A DNA stretch of 64,000 nt from Ecytonucleospora hepatopenaei (taxonomy: Eukaryota > Microsporidia > Enterocytozoonidae): positions 186,001 to 250,000 of the forward strand of contig JAPMUG010000002.1 in the NCBI GenBank assembly GCA_026692725.1, given 5' to 3'. A model generated the notes under the pieces. It was not told the DNA's origin. It saw only the letters and a program-made list of their open reading frames with translations, and searched no databases. Both the position numbers and the translations under genes were made by a program. Positions 9,881 to 19,377 of the stretch are shown here, one piece after another (position 1 is the stretch's first letter; the number at the start of each line of letters is the position of its first letter).

Positions 9881-11137
9881 ATGGGAATTACAGGTTTGCT
9901 ACCTATTTTTAAACAAATTATGAAGGTTAAGAATATTAAGGAGTATAAAAATAAAAGAATTGCAATAGATGCATTTGGTTGGATACACTCTATAGCAACG
10001 GTAGTAAGTTTTGAAATTTACAATGGAATAGAAACAACAGAACATTTGAAAATATTTAAAAACAAGGTAAATGAGCTGGTAAAAAACAAAATAATTCCCA
10101 TTTTTGTTTTCGATGGAGATTTTCTTGAGGCAAAAAAAGAAACATGTGAATATCGTAAGGCTAATAAATTAAAGGCAAAAAAAGAACTGCAGATTGCTAT
10201 AGAATCGGGTGATGAAAAAAGAGCTCGTGATTTAATGAAAAGATGTGTTGAAATAACACCGTCTTTTATTTATGATTTTATGATGTGTTTAAATGAAATG
10301 AAAATCGAGTTTTTTATCGCTCCATATGAAGCAGATGCACAGATGGCGTATTTATCTAAAATAAAATATGTTGATTATGTCATGACTGAGGATTCAGATC
10401 TTATTTTATACGGTTGTAAAAATATTTTGTTTAAGTATGGTAATGGTCAGGTCCAGGAATTTGATGCAGATGACATGGAAAAGGTTAAAAATTCATTTTA
10501 CATAAAAAACATTTTGAAAATCGCAGTTTTGAGTGGATGCGATTATTTATCTTCGATAAAAGGAGTTGGGCTATCAACTGCGGCTAAATATTTAGAAAAA
10601 GCAGATGGGTGTCTTAGAAAATGTATTCAAGAAATTAAAAGCATGAAAAATAAAACAGTACCACCTGATTATCTTGAAAGCGTGTATTTTGCAATAGACT
10701 CTTTTCGTCATCATATTGTATACGATCCTTTTTTGTGTAAAAGAGTTCATTTTGAGGCTCTTTCTGAAGAAAAGATAAATTTTGGATCTTTAGAAAATTC
10801 AAAATATTTGATAAATTTAGAAAGTGGAATGCAGTTGCATTTATCTAGACATTTTAAATATGGACAAGAAATTAAAGAGGGGATGTTTGGTATAGATTAC
10901 AATGAAATAGAATCACCTGAGATTTCAAAAAACTCAATGGATTCCATTGGGTTACATAAGAAAATAAACTGTGTATACAAAGGAAGAAAAAACACAAATA
11001 TAAATATAAATTCTTTAGAAGATTGTGAAAAAGAAAATAAAAAATATAAGAAAGATTTTGAATTGGAAACTAGTGACATCTCTGTTTTGTTGAATTTTGA
11101 TACAGAAAAAGACATATCTTTTATACATAAAAATTAA
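9881..11137 (+). CDS. EXO1: exonuclease 1 (XPG/Rad2 family)
   Basis: 5'-3' DNA exonuclease and flap nuclease used in mismatch repair and recombination. The N-terminal block MGITGLLPIFKQI and IAIDAFGWIHSIA, the VFDGDFLEAKK motif, the I-domain acidic cluster (FIAPYEADAQMAYL and TEDSDLILYG) and the helix-hairpin-helix region (SGCDYLSSIKGVGLSTAAKYL) are all present. PYEADAQMAYL and the tryptophan-histidine (WIH) block point to EXO1 rather than FEN1 or Rad2. The 418-residue protein lacks the long C-terminal partner-binding tail of yeast and human EXO1. The start at 9881 follows ACCCTTTGCA. Confidence 0.9.
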   Translation: MGITGLLPIFKQIMKVKNIKEYKNKRIAIDAFGWIHSIATVVSFEIYNGIETTEHLKIFKNKVNELVKNKIIPIFVFDGDFLEAKKETCEYRKANKLKAKKELQIAIESGDEKRARDLMKRCVEITPSFIYDFMMCLNEMKIEFFIAPYEADAQMAYLSKIKYVDYVMTEDSDLILYGCKNILFKYGNGQVQEFDADDMEKVKNSFYIKNILKIAVLSGCDYLSSIKGVGLSTAAKYLEKADGCLRKCIQEIKSMKNKTVPPDYLESVYFAIDSFRHHIVYDPFLCKRVHFEALSEEKINFGSLENSKYLINLESGMQLHLSRHFKYGQEIKEGMFGIDYNEIESPEISKNSMDSIGLHKKINCVYKGRKNTNININSLEDCEKENKKYKKDFELETSDISVLLNFDTEKDISFIHKN

Positions 11138-11349
11138 TTTTTTATATAAAAACATTTTTATTTTTATTCTCGTAATTTATTTGTTTTAGAATTCTAATTT
11201 GATAAGAAATAATCTTAATCATTTGTTGTATATAAGACTAGTAAAAAGTAAGAAAAAATATTAAAAGTAAGGGTGGATAACAAAAATTTACATGATTTAA
11301 TTTTACAATAACAAAATTTTATTTTGTTTGTTTGCATAAATTTACCCCT

Positions 11350-12222
11350 ATGGAAAATTTTATGAGTTTTGGTGCTAATTCCAATGGACCAGTTTATGAT
11401 ACGAGCGAGACAATCCACATATCTTCACTTGCATTATTAAAAATGATGAAACACGGACGTGCAGGTATTCCATTGGAGGTCATGGGATTGATGCTAGGTG
11501 AGTTTGTTGATGAATATAATGTTAAGGTTATTGATGTGTTTTCAATGCCACAATCGGGAACAAGCGTAACAATAGAAGCAGTGGATCCAGTTTTCCAAAC
11601 AAAAATGTTAGATGTACTCAGAGCAACGGGAAGAACAGAGACTGTTGTTGGATGGTATCACAGCCACCCTGGTTTTGGTTGTTGGCTCAGTTCCACAGAC
11701 GTGTCAACACAATCTGCATTTGAAACTATCTGTAAAAGAGCAGTTGCAGTAGTAGTTGATCCCATACAATCAGTAAAAGGAAAAGTCGTGATTGATGCAT
11801 TTAGAAACATTGAAGATTTTGTATTGGATGAACCTCGTTTAACAACAAGCAATCTTGGATATCTTAAAAAACCTACTTTTGTTTCAATTGTGCATGGTTT
11901 AAATCAGAAATATTATTCTTTTAACATTTCATTTGAAAAAAATGCACTTGAAGAAAGAATGTTATTGAATTTGAACAAGAAAACATGGGCAGATAATTTA
12001 AAAACAGTTCCAGATTTAAAACACTCCGTTTCTAAGCAACTAGAAAATTATTGTGATGATATGTTAGAGAGTTTTAAGAAAACAAAGGAAGAGGTTGAAA
12101 TGTCTAAAATAGGCAAGATCAATTACAAAAAAAGAATATTAGAAAATTATGCCGATGTGGTGGAAAACCAAGTAATTAACAGCCTAATAAAAGCTATTCA
12201 CAGGAATATTTTTGGTGTATAA
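11350..12222 (+). CDS. RPN11: 26S proteasome deubiquitinase Rpn11
   Basis: Zinc-dependent deubiquitinase of the proteasome lid that releases ubiquitin chains during degradation. The MPN+ domain is intact: the conserved Glu lies in [14 protein letters not shown], and the JAMM motif is complete as [14 protein letters not shown]. The C-terminal helical region used for lid assembly follows. The start at 11350 is directly preceded by ACCCCT. An in-frame upstream TTG is less likely. The length of about 290 residues compares with 306-310 in yeast and human. Confidence 0.95.
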   Translation: MENFMSFGANSNGPVYDTSETIHISSLALLKMMKHGRAGIPLEVMGLMLGEFVDEYNVKVIDVFSMPQSGTSVTIEAVDPVFQTKMLDVLRATGRTETVVGWYHSHPGFGCWLSSTDVSTQSAFETICKRAVAVVVDPIQSVKGKVVIDAFRNIEDFVLDEPRLTTSNLGYLKKPTFVSIVHGLNQKYYSFNISFEKNALEERMLLNLNKKTWADNLKTVPDLKHSVSKQLENYCDDMLESFKKTKEEVEMSKIGKINYKKRILENYADVVENQVINSLIKAIHRNIFGV

Positions 12223-12612
12223 ATTTAATTGCGTTTTGTGATTATAATACGTATTTATATCATAATGTGATTATAAATTGTTAAATATAAAAAAGTTGAT
12301 TTTAAAATATTACAAGTAGGTTTAATAAAGTTTTTTATAATTTTAAATTATTAGCATTAATTTTTTACAAAAATTTATGTAAAAAACATATATTAAAGAC
12401 TTCATAAAATTTAATTAGCTAAACAATTAAGTTACTTATGTTTTTGTAACATTTTTATTTTATATTATTTATGTAAAAACATATATATGTATATAAATTA
12501 TAAAATATTTTTAAAAACCTATAAACAAAATTTAAATTTAAAATAAATATTTAAATGGTTAACAGATTTTGAACACATAATAAATAAAAACAGCATAATA
12601 AATTGCAATTTA
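12223..12612. other. AT-rich intergenic gap
   Basis: About 390 bp between the convergent ends of the Rpn11 and Pno1 genes. The stretch is almost pure A+T with short repeated pieces of the type tttatgtaaaaaacatat. No tRNA-like fold, conserved RNA motif or open frame of note was seen. Confidence 0.6.
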
Positions 12613-13266
12613 CTAATTATCTGTTTCTCTTAAATCATCATATATTGTTTGCAAGCATCCATACTGATCTTTTTGCTTCGTTGCCTGTGTTTTGAGCTTG
12701 TTAAATACGCTGTTTGTTTCACTTCCCTGTATAAGCCTACAAATGGCTTCTTTTGCCATTTTAATTGCCCCAGTTGTTCCCAATAAAAAAACTTTATTAT
12801 TTATTAAATTAAATTTAACTTGACTAAAATTTTCTATTGTTTCTTTCGTTTTTCCCTGGCGGCCTATGACACGTCCAATTGCCCTTGTTAGGTGATTTGA
12901 TTTCATTTTTCTTACTTCTGTAATTTCAAACTTTTCACAAAATACATCTTTATATTTTAATAAAGCTGCTGCATCATCTGTTTTGAACCCATCTAATATA
13001 ATTTCTATAAATAAAATACACCTGTCTAAATACATTTTGTTTATGCTTATGTTCTTTTCACTGTTTGATTTTAAAGAAATTTTGCAATCATCTTCAGATA
13101 TATTGATTCTAAATTCTATTGCTCTTTTTATGACATTATATCTTAACTGTACTTTACCATGTTCAACAACAGCTGAATAAATCTTCATCCAATTTTCTTT
13201 TATTTTATGCAGTTTATTCTTTGGTATTTCCACCGATCGCACTTCAAAATCTTCTGAATCACTCAT
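12613..13266 (-). CDS. PNO1: ribosome assembly KH protein Pno1/Dim2
   Basis: RNA-binding factor of late 40S maturation that recruits the dimethyltransferase Dim1 and masks the 3' end of 18S rRNA. The C-terminal KH domain is clear: RAIGRVIGRQGKTKETIENFS carries the GxxG loop, followed by VFLLGTTGAIKMAKEAICRLIQGS, matching the family signature. The N-terminal half is a degenerate KH-like fold. I chose the ATG at 13266, which is preceded by ACCCTTCATATAAA. This leaves about 20 bp after the stop of the upstream ArfGAP gene, which lies on the same strand. Confidence 0.9.
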   Translation of the reverse strand: MSDSEDFEVRSVEIPKNKLHKIKENWMKIYSAVVEHGKVQLRYNVIKRAIEFRINISEDDCKISLKSNSEKNISINKMYLDRCILFIEIILDGFKTDDAAALLKYKDVFCEKFEITEVRKMKSNHLTRAIGRVIGRQGKTKETIENFSQVKFNLINNKVFLLGTTGAIKMAKEAICRLIQGSETNSVFNKLKTQATKQKDQYGCLQTIYDDLRETDN

Positions 13267-13286
13267 TTTATATGAAGGGTAAATTT

Positions 13287-14117
13287 TTAAGACCAATCCT
13301 TTGGGGATTTTTTAGATTGTTTTGTGGTCGTAAAAAACGAGCTATTGCCCTGTGAATTCACCGAGGAAAATTTGTTGTTGTCAGTAGAATTATACGACTT
13401 TACATATTTTGAGGCGGTTGAAAGCGTTTGGGATCCAATTTTTTTAGTCTGTTTAAATAATGAGGATGATAGGCTTCCTATTTTACTGCACGTCTTAGCA
13501 GAAATACTTGCAATAGCAGGAGAATATTCTGCAATTTTATTTTTTATGTTTGCACCGGCGCTTTTGAACTTTTCAAGAGATGTGCTTTGTCCGTTTGAAT
13601 GGTCATTTCTTGCCATTTGGCTACTGTATAAAGTTGAATAGTCTTGTTTATAAGAATTTTTGTTTGTAAAGCTTTTCTCTCTTACAAAATCTTCTTCCTT
13701 TATAGTTTTTGGTTTTGAATCAGTTGTTTCAAACATAACGCCTGTTATTTCAGATATTTCACTTCTAAGTAACTCTGCATATTTTAAAACTTTGCTGTTT
13801 TTGTATGTTTGTAATATGTTATTAGGATCTAATTCAATTTCATTATTGGCCAAGTATTTCTTAAATTTAGCATTTCCACCGTATTTAATGACGTACCACT
13901 GCTCTTTTGTCCAAAAATCAAGAGTGGCGGATTTTACAGAATCGTAATGCACACCTAGAGATCTGTGTGTGCCAGCACATTCCAAACAAATAAACACTCC
14001 ATATTTACAGCTTGTCCATCTTGGATTTTTTGCATTGCAATCTACACAAAACTTATTTTCTTCTAGCTTTAATTTGCTTTCAACATATTTTTTGTAATTT
14101 TTTTCGTTTTGAATCAT
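13287..14117 (-). CDS. Arf GTPase-activating protein (Gcs1/ArfGAP1-like)
   Basis: Stimulates GTP hydrolysis by Arf in COPI vesicle traffic. The zinc finger [24 protein letters not shown] (two CxxC pairs) is near residues 24-47, followed by [16 protein letters not shown] with the catalytic arginine. The [18 protein letters not shown] block is typical of ArfGAP1/Gcs1. The C-terminal half is Ser/Lys-rich and variable, as in other ArfGAPs, and may contain lipid-packing-sensor helices. The start at 14117 is preceded by ACACCCTTCAA, and an upstream in-frame codon is not favoured. Confidence 0.88.
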   Translation of the reverse strand: MIQNEKNYKKYVESKLKLEENKFCVDCNAKNPRWTSCKYGVFICLECAGTHRSLGVHYDSVKSATLDFWTKEQWYVIKYGGNAKFKKYLANNEIELDPNNILQTYKNSKVLKYAELLRSEISEITGVMFETTDSKPKTIKEEDFVREKSFTNKNSYKQDYSTLYSSQMARNDHSNGQSTSLEKFKSAGANIKNKIAEYSPAIASISAKTCSKIGSLSSSLFKQTKKIGSQTLSTASKYVKSYNSTDNNKFSSVNSQGNSSFFTTTKQSKKSPKDWS

Positions 14118-14167
14118 TTGAAGGGTGTTTTGTATAAACAATTAATGTAAAAAAATATTAAAAGTAT

Positions 14168-14518
14168 TTAATTTTCAAAAACAGTTTCTTGTTCGCATAT
14201 TTTAAACATTTCGCTTTTTGTAAATTCTGTTTTGTTGTTTTGGCTATTTTTTAAATTTTTTCCTGCTCTTTTTTTTGTTTTTTTCTGCGAAAGTGCACTT
14301 TCTGTGTGTTTTTGTGACTTTTTATGTTGATTACAAGAACTTTTAAACAAATTTATATCATTTTCATATTCAATTCCAATGCTATTGTGAAATTTATTTT
14401 GTGTTTTTTTGTTAAATTCCTCTAAAGTGGAATGTATTTTTTCTAAAAGTCTTTCATTTTTTTCCATCTGCTGTAAAATTTTAGCATAGGAATCTGTCAA
14501 ACACTGTATGAATTCCAT
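14168..14518 (-). CDS. small coiled-coil protein, unknown
   Basis: About 116 residues. Residues 1-40 (from MEFIQCLTDSYAKIL) form an amphipathic helix that is probably a coiled coil, followed by a polar, lysine-rich tail. It could be a small subunit of a kinetochore or other coiled-coil complex, but no family motif is visible. Its start lies about 50 bp from the start of the divergent condensin gene. The reading frame is coherent and without low-complexity bias, which supports a real gene. Confidence 0.55.
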   Translation of the reverse strand: MEFIQCLTDSYAKILQQMEKNERLLEKIHSTLEEFNKKTQNKFHNSIGIEYENDINLFKSSCNQHKKSQKHTESALSQKKTKKRAGKNLKNSQNNKTEFTKSEMFKICEQETVFEN

Positions 14519-14570
14519 TAGCACATAAACAAACAAAAATTTAAAAAAAAAACCTTAAAATAACCCAAAA

Positions 14571-16076
14571 ATGAAAGAGAAAAAAAATTCGCTGGACAAA
14601 TGGATTAAATCTGCTTTGGAAAACAAAATTAACACAAAAAACACATGGGAAGCACCTTTAATTAACTATTTTCATGAAATATCTTACAAAAACCAAACCA
14701 AAAACATAAATTTTACAAAAGCAACAACCATGTTGGATGGATGTGTTAAGATTTATTCTTCAAGGGTAGATGATGTTGCGGATAATGCATCAAAATTAGC
14801 AAATTCTCTTTTTACAAAAATACCAAAAAGCAATTTAGAAAATAATGACAATTCACATAATAATAAAAAAATAAAGAAAGCTGTATTATATGCAGTCAAA
14901 AACACAAAGAGCATTAATGCAAATCTTTTAAAAACATTTGTTTTTGAGGATGTATTTTTTAAATTTATACTACAGGCCAATATAAAATATTTTATACATC
15001 CATATTGCAAGGAAACAAAAAATGGAAGGACAATGTTCACAACAAATTACACAAACAAAATAGAAATAATATTAGACAATGTCCAGACCACCATATGTGC
15101 TGAAAAACGTCTAATCTGTCCAAGCATTTCTAATATGATTGTCAACCTTGAAAATAAAGAGATAGAAAATGCTGCACCAGTGCCTGAATTTGCAAATTTA
15201 ACAGCTTTAAAAGAATTAGAGAGCGAAGTCTCAAACGATAATTTAGAGGAACATGAAGAAAGTCATTTTGATGATAATGCCAATGACTTAGTCAACATGT
15301 CAGAGGCTTCTGATGATGTCGAGGTTCATAAGATCGACGACGGTGTTTTACAAAATGTTAGTGAAAAAGAAAAAAACATTTCTTTATTTACAGGCATAAA
15401 ATCATGGAAAATTTCACATGTTAATAAAAAAATTAAAAAACAAAGGAAAAATCAAACACCTTATAAAATTGATTTTTTCTCAAAAATAAACACGGAATTT
15501 TTATATCAAATAGGAAATACAATTCAGCCAAAGGAGACCATTAAAATGATTAGAAGCAAAAAACTCATTATGGACGGTCATGAAATTATTGACTCGTCTA
15601 ATCTTTACAGAAAGTGCATTAAAAAAGAAGAATTTTTTAAACCTGCTTTTTTACCAGAAGAACTTGAAAATAAAGAAAAAAGTATTATACAACACAGTGA
15701 ATTGGATTATGATGTATTCGACAATCATATACCAAATTGTGACATGATTTACAATGAAGTTGATTTACAAGAAAAAGCACAAAACATGGACGAAGAAATC
15801 AAACTTCAAAATGTTTTTAAAGACCAAGCAATTGCTTACACAAAAAAAGCAAAAAAGGTGGATCTTTTTGTTCTTAAAAGGAACATTCTTTCTAAATTAA
15901 GTCATGAAAAATCACTAAATAATGTTTACAAGTTGTTAAACGATTGTTATGAAAAGGAAGAATTTAAAGAAATTTCAAAACACTTTTGTTTTATAAGCTT
16001 GTTGCACGTTGCAACTGAAAATGAAATTTATCTTAAAGACGATTTACATACCGGGGACATAAAAATTATAAAATAG
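14571..16076 (+). CDS. BRN1: condensin kleisin subunit CAP-H/Barren/Brn1
   Basis: Kleisin that bridges the SMC2-SMC4 heads in condensin and is needed for mitotic chromosome compaction. The N-terminal signature is unmistakable: DKWIKSALENKINTKNTWEAPLINYF, then INFTKATTMLDGCVKIYSSRVDDVA, equivalent to CAP-H motif I. An acidic middle follows, and the C-terminus (from about 440) should form the winged helix for the partner SMC head. It has 501 residues against about 740 in yeast. The start follows AACCCAAAA. Confidence 0.9.
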   Translation: MKEKKNSLDKWIKSALENKINTKNTWEAPLINYFHEISYKNQTKNINFTKATTMLDGCVKIYSSRVDDVADNASKLANSLFTKIPKSNLENNDNSHNNKKIKKAVLYAVKNTKSINANLLKTFVFEDVFFKFILQANIKYFIHPYCKETKNGRTMFTTNYTNKIEIILDNVQTTICAEKRLICPSISNMIVNLENKEIENAAPVPEFANLTALKELESEVSNDNLEEHEESHFDDNANDLVNMSEASDDVEVHKIDDGVLQNVSEKEKNISLFTGIKSWKISHVNKKIKKQRKNQTPYKIDFFSKINTEFLYQIGNTIQPKETIKMIRSKKLIMDGHEIIDSSNLYRKCIKKEEFFKPAFLPEELENKEKSIIQHSELDYDVFDNHIPNCDMIYNEVDLQEKAQNMDEEIKLQNVFKDQAIAYTKKAKKVDLFVLKRNILSKLSHEKSLNNVYKLLNDCYEKEEFKEISKHFCFISLLHVATENEIYLKDDLHTGDIKIIK

Positions 16077-16090
16077 TAAATAATATTTTA

Positions 16091-16474
16091 TTAATTTTGT
16101 TTATTTATTTTAAAAGGACCTGTATAGAACTGACTGCATTCTGCTCCTGCTGGTGGTGCACGGTTTCTTCCCAATAGCATGCCATGAGCAAAAATTTCAT
16201 CAAGATCAATATCAACTTCCTCATGTTTAAATGCTTTTAATTGGTTGTTGTACTTTTCTATTGTGTTTATTTCTAACGTCATTTTAGTGAGCAATTCAGA
16301 AATTGAAACTTTAAGATTTTGCTCTATTTCCTCTTTTTTCTCAATATTTCTGCATAAAAATTCTTTAAAAGATATATCATACAGATCGGATAATTGTAAA
16401 TGATCACTCAAATATCCTTCAATGCCATTGCATAGTTCTACACAAATTTCTTCATAATAATCAACAACATTCAT
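16091..16474 (-). CDS. Mediator Med4-like protein (tentative)
   Basis: A 127-residue protein with helical segments up to about residue 85, then a conserved-looking tail: DEIFAHGMLLGRNRAPPAGAE, ending QFYTGPF. The pattern of a coiled coil followed by a helix and an APP-type segment resembles Mediator subunit 4 (typically YAHRISxTTSAPP), but the match is short. The neighbour 12 bp away is NC2-beta, also a Pol II regulator. It could instead be another small coiled-coil complex subunit. The start is preceded by AAGGGTTATAAA. Confidence 0.5.
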   Translation of the reverse strand: MNVVDYYEEICVELCNGIEGYLSDHLQLSDLYDISFKEFLCRNIEKKEEIEQNLKVSISELLTKMTLEINTIEKYNNQLKAFKHEEVDIDLDEIFAHGMLLGRNRAPPAGAECSQFYTGPFKINKQN

Positions 16475-16486
16475 TTTATAACCCTT
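16475..16486. promoter_or_regulatory. 12-bp spacer between divergent start codons
   Basis: Only 12 bp (ttataaccctta without its last base, approximately) separate the start codons of the Med4-like gene and NC2-beta. The NC2-beta side shows ACCCTT touching its ATG. The same bases read on the other strand give AAGGGTTATAAA before the other ATG. Any upstream promoter of one gene must therefore lie in the coding sequence of the other. Confidence 0.7.
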
Positions 16487-16948
16487 ATGTTTCTAGAAAA
16501 AAATAAAGAAGAAGATTCTTCTTTACCCAGAGCAACGGTGGATAAAATAATCCAAGGAGTAAATAAAAATTATATGGCCAAGGATGCGCGTGAATGCCTT
16601 AGAATGTTTTCAAAACAATTTTTGTTGCTGCTGGCAAGCAATGCCAATAAGCACTGCATAGAAGAAAAAAAGAAAACCATAAGCATAGATCATGTTTATA
16701 AAGCCATTGAATTGTTTAAAATGAACAATTTCTATGATTCAGTCAATACAGCAGTTGAGAATTATAATATTTATACAAAGCATAAACCATCAAAACAAGA
16801 CAAATTTAAGAAAAGTGGACTGACAATGGAGCAGCTTCACGAAGAGCAGCAGAAACTGTTTGCAGCAGCAAAGCAACAACAAAGTGAAGTATCAAACATA
16901 GATGACATGGAAATAATCATAGATGATGTGCAAGAAATAGAAGAATAA
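16487..16948 (+). CDS. NCB2: negative cofactor 2 beta subunit (Dr1/Ncb2)
   Basis: Histone-fold subunit that, with NC2-alpha, clamps TBP on DNA and represses or redistributes Pol II initiation. Residues about 12-95 form the histone fold (LPRATVDKIIQG, DARECLRMFSKQFLLLLASNAN, EEKKKTISIDHVYKAIEL). The conserved segment after it, LTMEQLHEEQQKLFAAAKQQQ, is the NC2-beta hallmark. The C-terminus is acidic. Its length of 153 residues is near the normal 146-176. The start is directly preceded by ACCCTT. Confidence 0.95.
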   Translation: MFLEKNKEEDSSLPRATVDKIIQGVNKNYMAKDARECLRMFSKQFLLLLASNANKHCIEEKKKTISIDHVYKAIELFKMNNFYDSVNTAVENYNIYTKHKPSKQDKFKKSGLTMEQLHEEQQKLFAAAKQQQSEVSNIDDMEIIIDDVQEIEE

Positions 16949-16964
16949 ATTTATTTCATATGAT

Positions 16965-17258
16965 TTATTTTAACTGCAACAGCATAGAATCACATATATT
17001 TTCAATGCAATCACATGCACTTACCAACGCAAGTTTAATGTTTTGTTCAGACTGTTCATCATTTTTTGTAAATTGTATGTTTATTAAAGCAGAAGGTTCA
17101 GAAGGGTGAGGAATGGTATACCCACAGAACTCAACAATAAGATCAGTATTTTTAGCATGCCAATTATTTGCCAAAACAGTCTTAAGAATATTCATAAAGG
17201 TGTGATTTTCATTAGCAATTTCAACTTGATAATCATTTAAAAAATTAAGTTTATTCAT
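16965..17258 (-). CDS. RPC19: RNA polymerase I/III subunit AC19
   Basis: Small alpha-like assembly subunit shared by RNA polymerases I and III, the partner of AC40. At 97 residues it contains the family block ENHTFMNILKTVLANN and FCGYTIPHPSEPSALINIQFT, equivalent to the EDHTLGN...GYxVPHPxE signature. The yeast protein is 142 residues, mostly because of an N-terminal extension that is absent here. The start is preceded by ACCCTATCT. Confidence 0.9.
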   Translation of the reverse strand: MNKLNFLNDYQVEIANENHTFMNILKTVLANNWHAKNTDLIVEFCGYTIPHPSEPSALINIQFTKNDEQSEQNIKLALVSACDCIENICDSMLLQLK

Positions 17259-17394
17259 AGATAGGGTAAAAATTTATAAAATATCAAAACATATTTTAAT
17301 ATGCCATACTCCCATTTTAAATACACACATCATCATAAGAATAAGTTAATACATTAAATACAAATTTATTAGTATATTCAATATACATCACTTT

Positions 17395-18663
17395 TTATTT
17401 CCAAATAGTAAAATCTAAAATTGTTTTTATAAAACACAACATACCACATATTGCACAAAATGCACTCATTACATAAAATACAATTCTTTTTTCTCCCTTC
17501 CAAAATAAATAATAGCAGCAAGGTAACACAAAAACCAAAATGGCACTAAATGTTTGACTAACTAACTTACTGGCAAATTTATAGTTTGCTATTTCTAAAA
17601 TGGCTAATATAAACATAATAAAAGAAACAAAAATACCGAGAAATCGTTTATGCCATATGTTTTTAAACCCAAAAATTTCAGACACTTGCATTTTTATAGG
17701 ATTAACGTGCAATGGAATGGTGACACACAAAAAAATGACATAAATTATCAAGGCTGTTGTTTTTATTTTTCCAGGCGTCCACGTGTAAAATATTGTAGAG
17801 TCTATGTTTTTATCTCTAAATGCATAATAATTTGAAATACCAAAACACACATAAATTAAAGTAGTGCAAGCGTATACGGCACCAATATTGCATATTAGAC
17901 TCCTAACAGACAACAACGCATTCTCGTTTTGCACGTCTACAATATTCTGGTGACAGGTAAATGAAAATACAAAAGCGTTTAAATTTCTAAACACATTTCC
18001 TTTAGTAAAAAATTGTATTTTTCTTATTTTTTCTGTGCTATCACATGCGTAATAAAAACCTATGCTTAAAAGCAGCAAAACACCTGCAAAACCCAAGAAC
18101 GATGTTTTTTTCAATGCCCCCAATTTTTCTACACAAATAAAAGGCAGTGTCACTAAATACACAAATGTAAAGATGTAGTTGGTTATTGCACGCAGACCTA
18201 AAGCAAAACTAGTTTTTTTATAAAAATCATTTTCTGACAAAATGCTTTTTATTGTCTCACAGATCAATGTAAAATAGCTTAAAGAAACAAAGAGACACTT
18301 AAAAACAATCACAATATCTATAGAAATTTTAAAAAGTGGGAAAATGCATAAACTCATACCACTCAGTGAAAGAGAATCTTTTTTTGGGTATTTTTGTTTG
18401 ATTTGTGCATTTACAATTAAGTAAAGAACACAACCAAAGTAAGATATACTTCCAAATAATATAGTGTATAAAATAGCACCTACAACACCATATTGCTGGA
18501 AAAGACTGGGATAGCTTAAAATACCAGATCCTATACAGGCCTTTAAAATATTAATAAAAGCGGCAAAATGTTGCTGTTTAGTAGTTATAGATGTTTTATA
18601 TTTTTCAATAGAACAGTCATTTTTTAAATAATCTGCATTTTCTTGTTTAATTTTTAAAACCAT
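17395..18663 (-). CDS. amino acid transporter, AAAP family
   Basis: A 422-residue multi-pass transporter of the amino acid/auxin permease family (Aa_trans). The first membrane segment carries the signature FINILKACIGSGILSYPSLFQQYG (about 35-58), followed by roughly ten further hydrophobic segments to the C-terminus. Microsporidia depend on host amino acids, so a plasma-membrane or vacuolar uptake role is likely. The substrate cannot be read from the sequence. The start follows CACCCTTTTA. Confidence 0.9.
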   Translation of the reverse strand: MVLKIKQENADYLKNDCSIEKYKTSITTKQQHFAAFINILKACIGSGILSYPSLFQQYGVVGAILYTILFGSISYFGCVLYLIVNAQIKQKYPKKDSLSLSGMSLCIFPLFKISIDIVIVFKCLFVSLSYFTLICETIKSILSENDFYKKTSFALGLRAITNYIFTFVYLVTLPFICVEKLGALKKTSFLGFAGVLLLLSIGFYYACDSTEKIRKIQFFTKGNVFRNLNAFVFSFTCHQNIVDVQNENALLSVRSLICNIGAVYACTTLIYVCFGISNYYAFRDKNIDSTIFYTWTPGKIKTTALIIYVIFLCVTIPLHVNPIKMQVSEIFGFKNIWHKRFLGIFVSFIMFILAILEIANYKFASKLVSQTFSAILVFVLPCCYYLFWKGEKRIVFYVMSAFCAICGMLCFIKTILDFTIWK

Positions 18664-18698
18664 TAAAAGGGTGAATTTTTAAATAAAATTTTATTTTT

Positions 18699-19061
18699 TC
18701 ATAACATCTGAATTTGCGCTCTTGCTGGAATTTCCTTTAAAAATGAAGTAATTTTAGTAATATTCTTGTCATGAATTTTCAACACAAACTTTCTTTGGTA
18801 AACTCTCATTGTGTGTCTTACAAATGTTGCAGTTCCATTTCCGCATGGACTTTTTCTGCATGTAAATACAGCCTCATCTGTAGGAACAATTTCAGGAACT
18901 GAAACTTCTTCCTTAAGTTCTTTAACATACTCATAAAATGACCTTGCAGATTCATTTATGTCTTTTTTATCCGTTGTTGACAAATTAACAACAATGTTTC
19001 TAACTTCTCCCAAATCTTCTACAATTAAGTCATCCTTCTTTTCGTCCAAAAGTGTATTCAT
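18699..19061 (-). CDS. RPS20: 40S ribosomal protein uS10
   Basis: Small-subunit head protein of the uS10 family (eukaryotic S20). At 120 residues it matches the normal size. The conserved core FTCRKSPCGNGTATFVRHTMRVYQRKFVLKI (about 66-96) corresponds to [26 protein letters not shown] in other eukaryotes. It ends in the short beta strand AQIQML. The start is preceded by ACCCCATTAGCAC. Confidence 0.93.
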   Translation of the reverse strand: MNTLLDEKKDDLIVEDLGEVRNIVVNLSTTDKKDINESARSFYEYVKELKEEVSVPEIVPTDEAVFTCRKSPCGNGTATFVRHTMRVYQRKFVLKIHDKNITKITSFLKEIPARAQIQML

Positions 19062-19089
19062 GTGCTAATGGGGTAAATTTTTTAAAAAC

Positions 19090-19320
19090 TCATTTTTGTT
19101 CCATTTCAGACATTAGCCTGTTATATTCACTTTCTATCTCTTTTCTTCTGGATATGGATTGTTCTAAATTGAGTTGAGAGCGAATTCTCTTTAATTCGTC
19201 AATTTCAGCAGAAAGTTCTTTAAGCTCTCTTTTTAGTTTTTTATATTCGTAAAAGACTCTTTTGTAATTAGACAAGCGTTCTACCTGTTCTTTAAGGTCT
19301 TCAAGAGATATGGTCGTCAT
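19090..19320 (-). CDS. small coiled-coil protein, unknown
   Basis: A 76-residue, fully helical protein (LSNYKRVFYEYKKLKRELKE and LSAEIDELKRIRSQLN) made almost entirely of heptads. The ACCCATT before its ATG supports real expression. It could be a small subunit of a coiled-coil complex (kinetochore, prefoldin-like or spliceosomal). No family can be assigned. Confidence 0.65.
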   Translation of the reverse strand: MTTISLEDLKEQVERLSNYKRVFYEYKKLKRELKELSAEIDELKRIRSQLNLEQSISRRKEIESEYNRLMSEMEQK

Positions 19321-19370
19321 AATGGGTTAAACATTTTATAAAGTAAAAAATACAAACAAACATTTTATTT

Positions 19371-19377
19371 AAAAAGG
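19371..19377 (-). terminator. Pol III-type T-run after the RNase P-like RNA
   Basis: Read on the minus strand, the structured RNA is followed at once by CCTTTTT, a standard RNA polymerase III stop. It lies directly after the closing P1 helix, which helps to define the 3' end. Confidence 0.7.

Noticed and set aside
12223..12612. AT-rich gap considered for a structured RNA or origin
   Set aside because: Only simple A/T runs, with no paired elements or conserved motifs.
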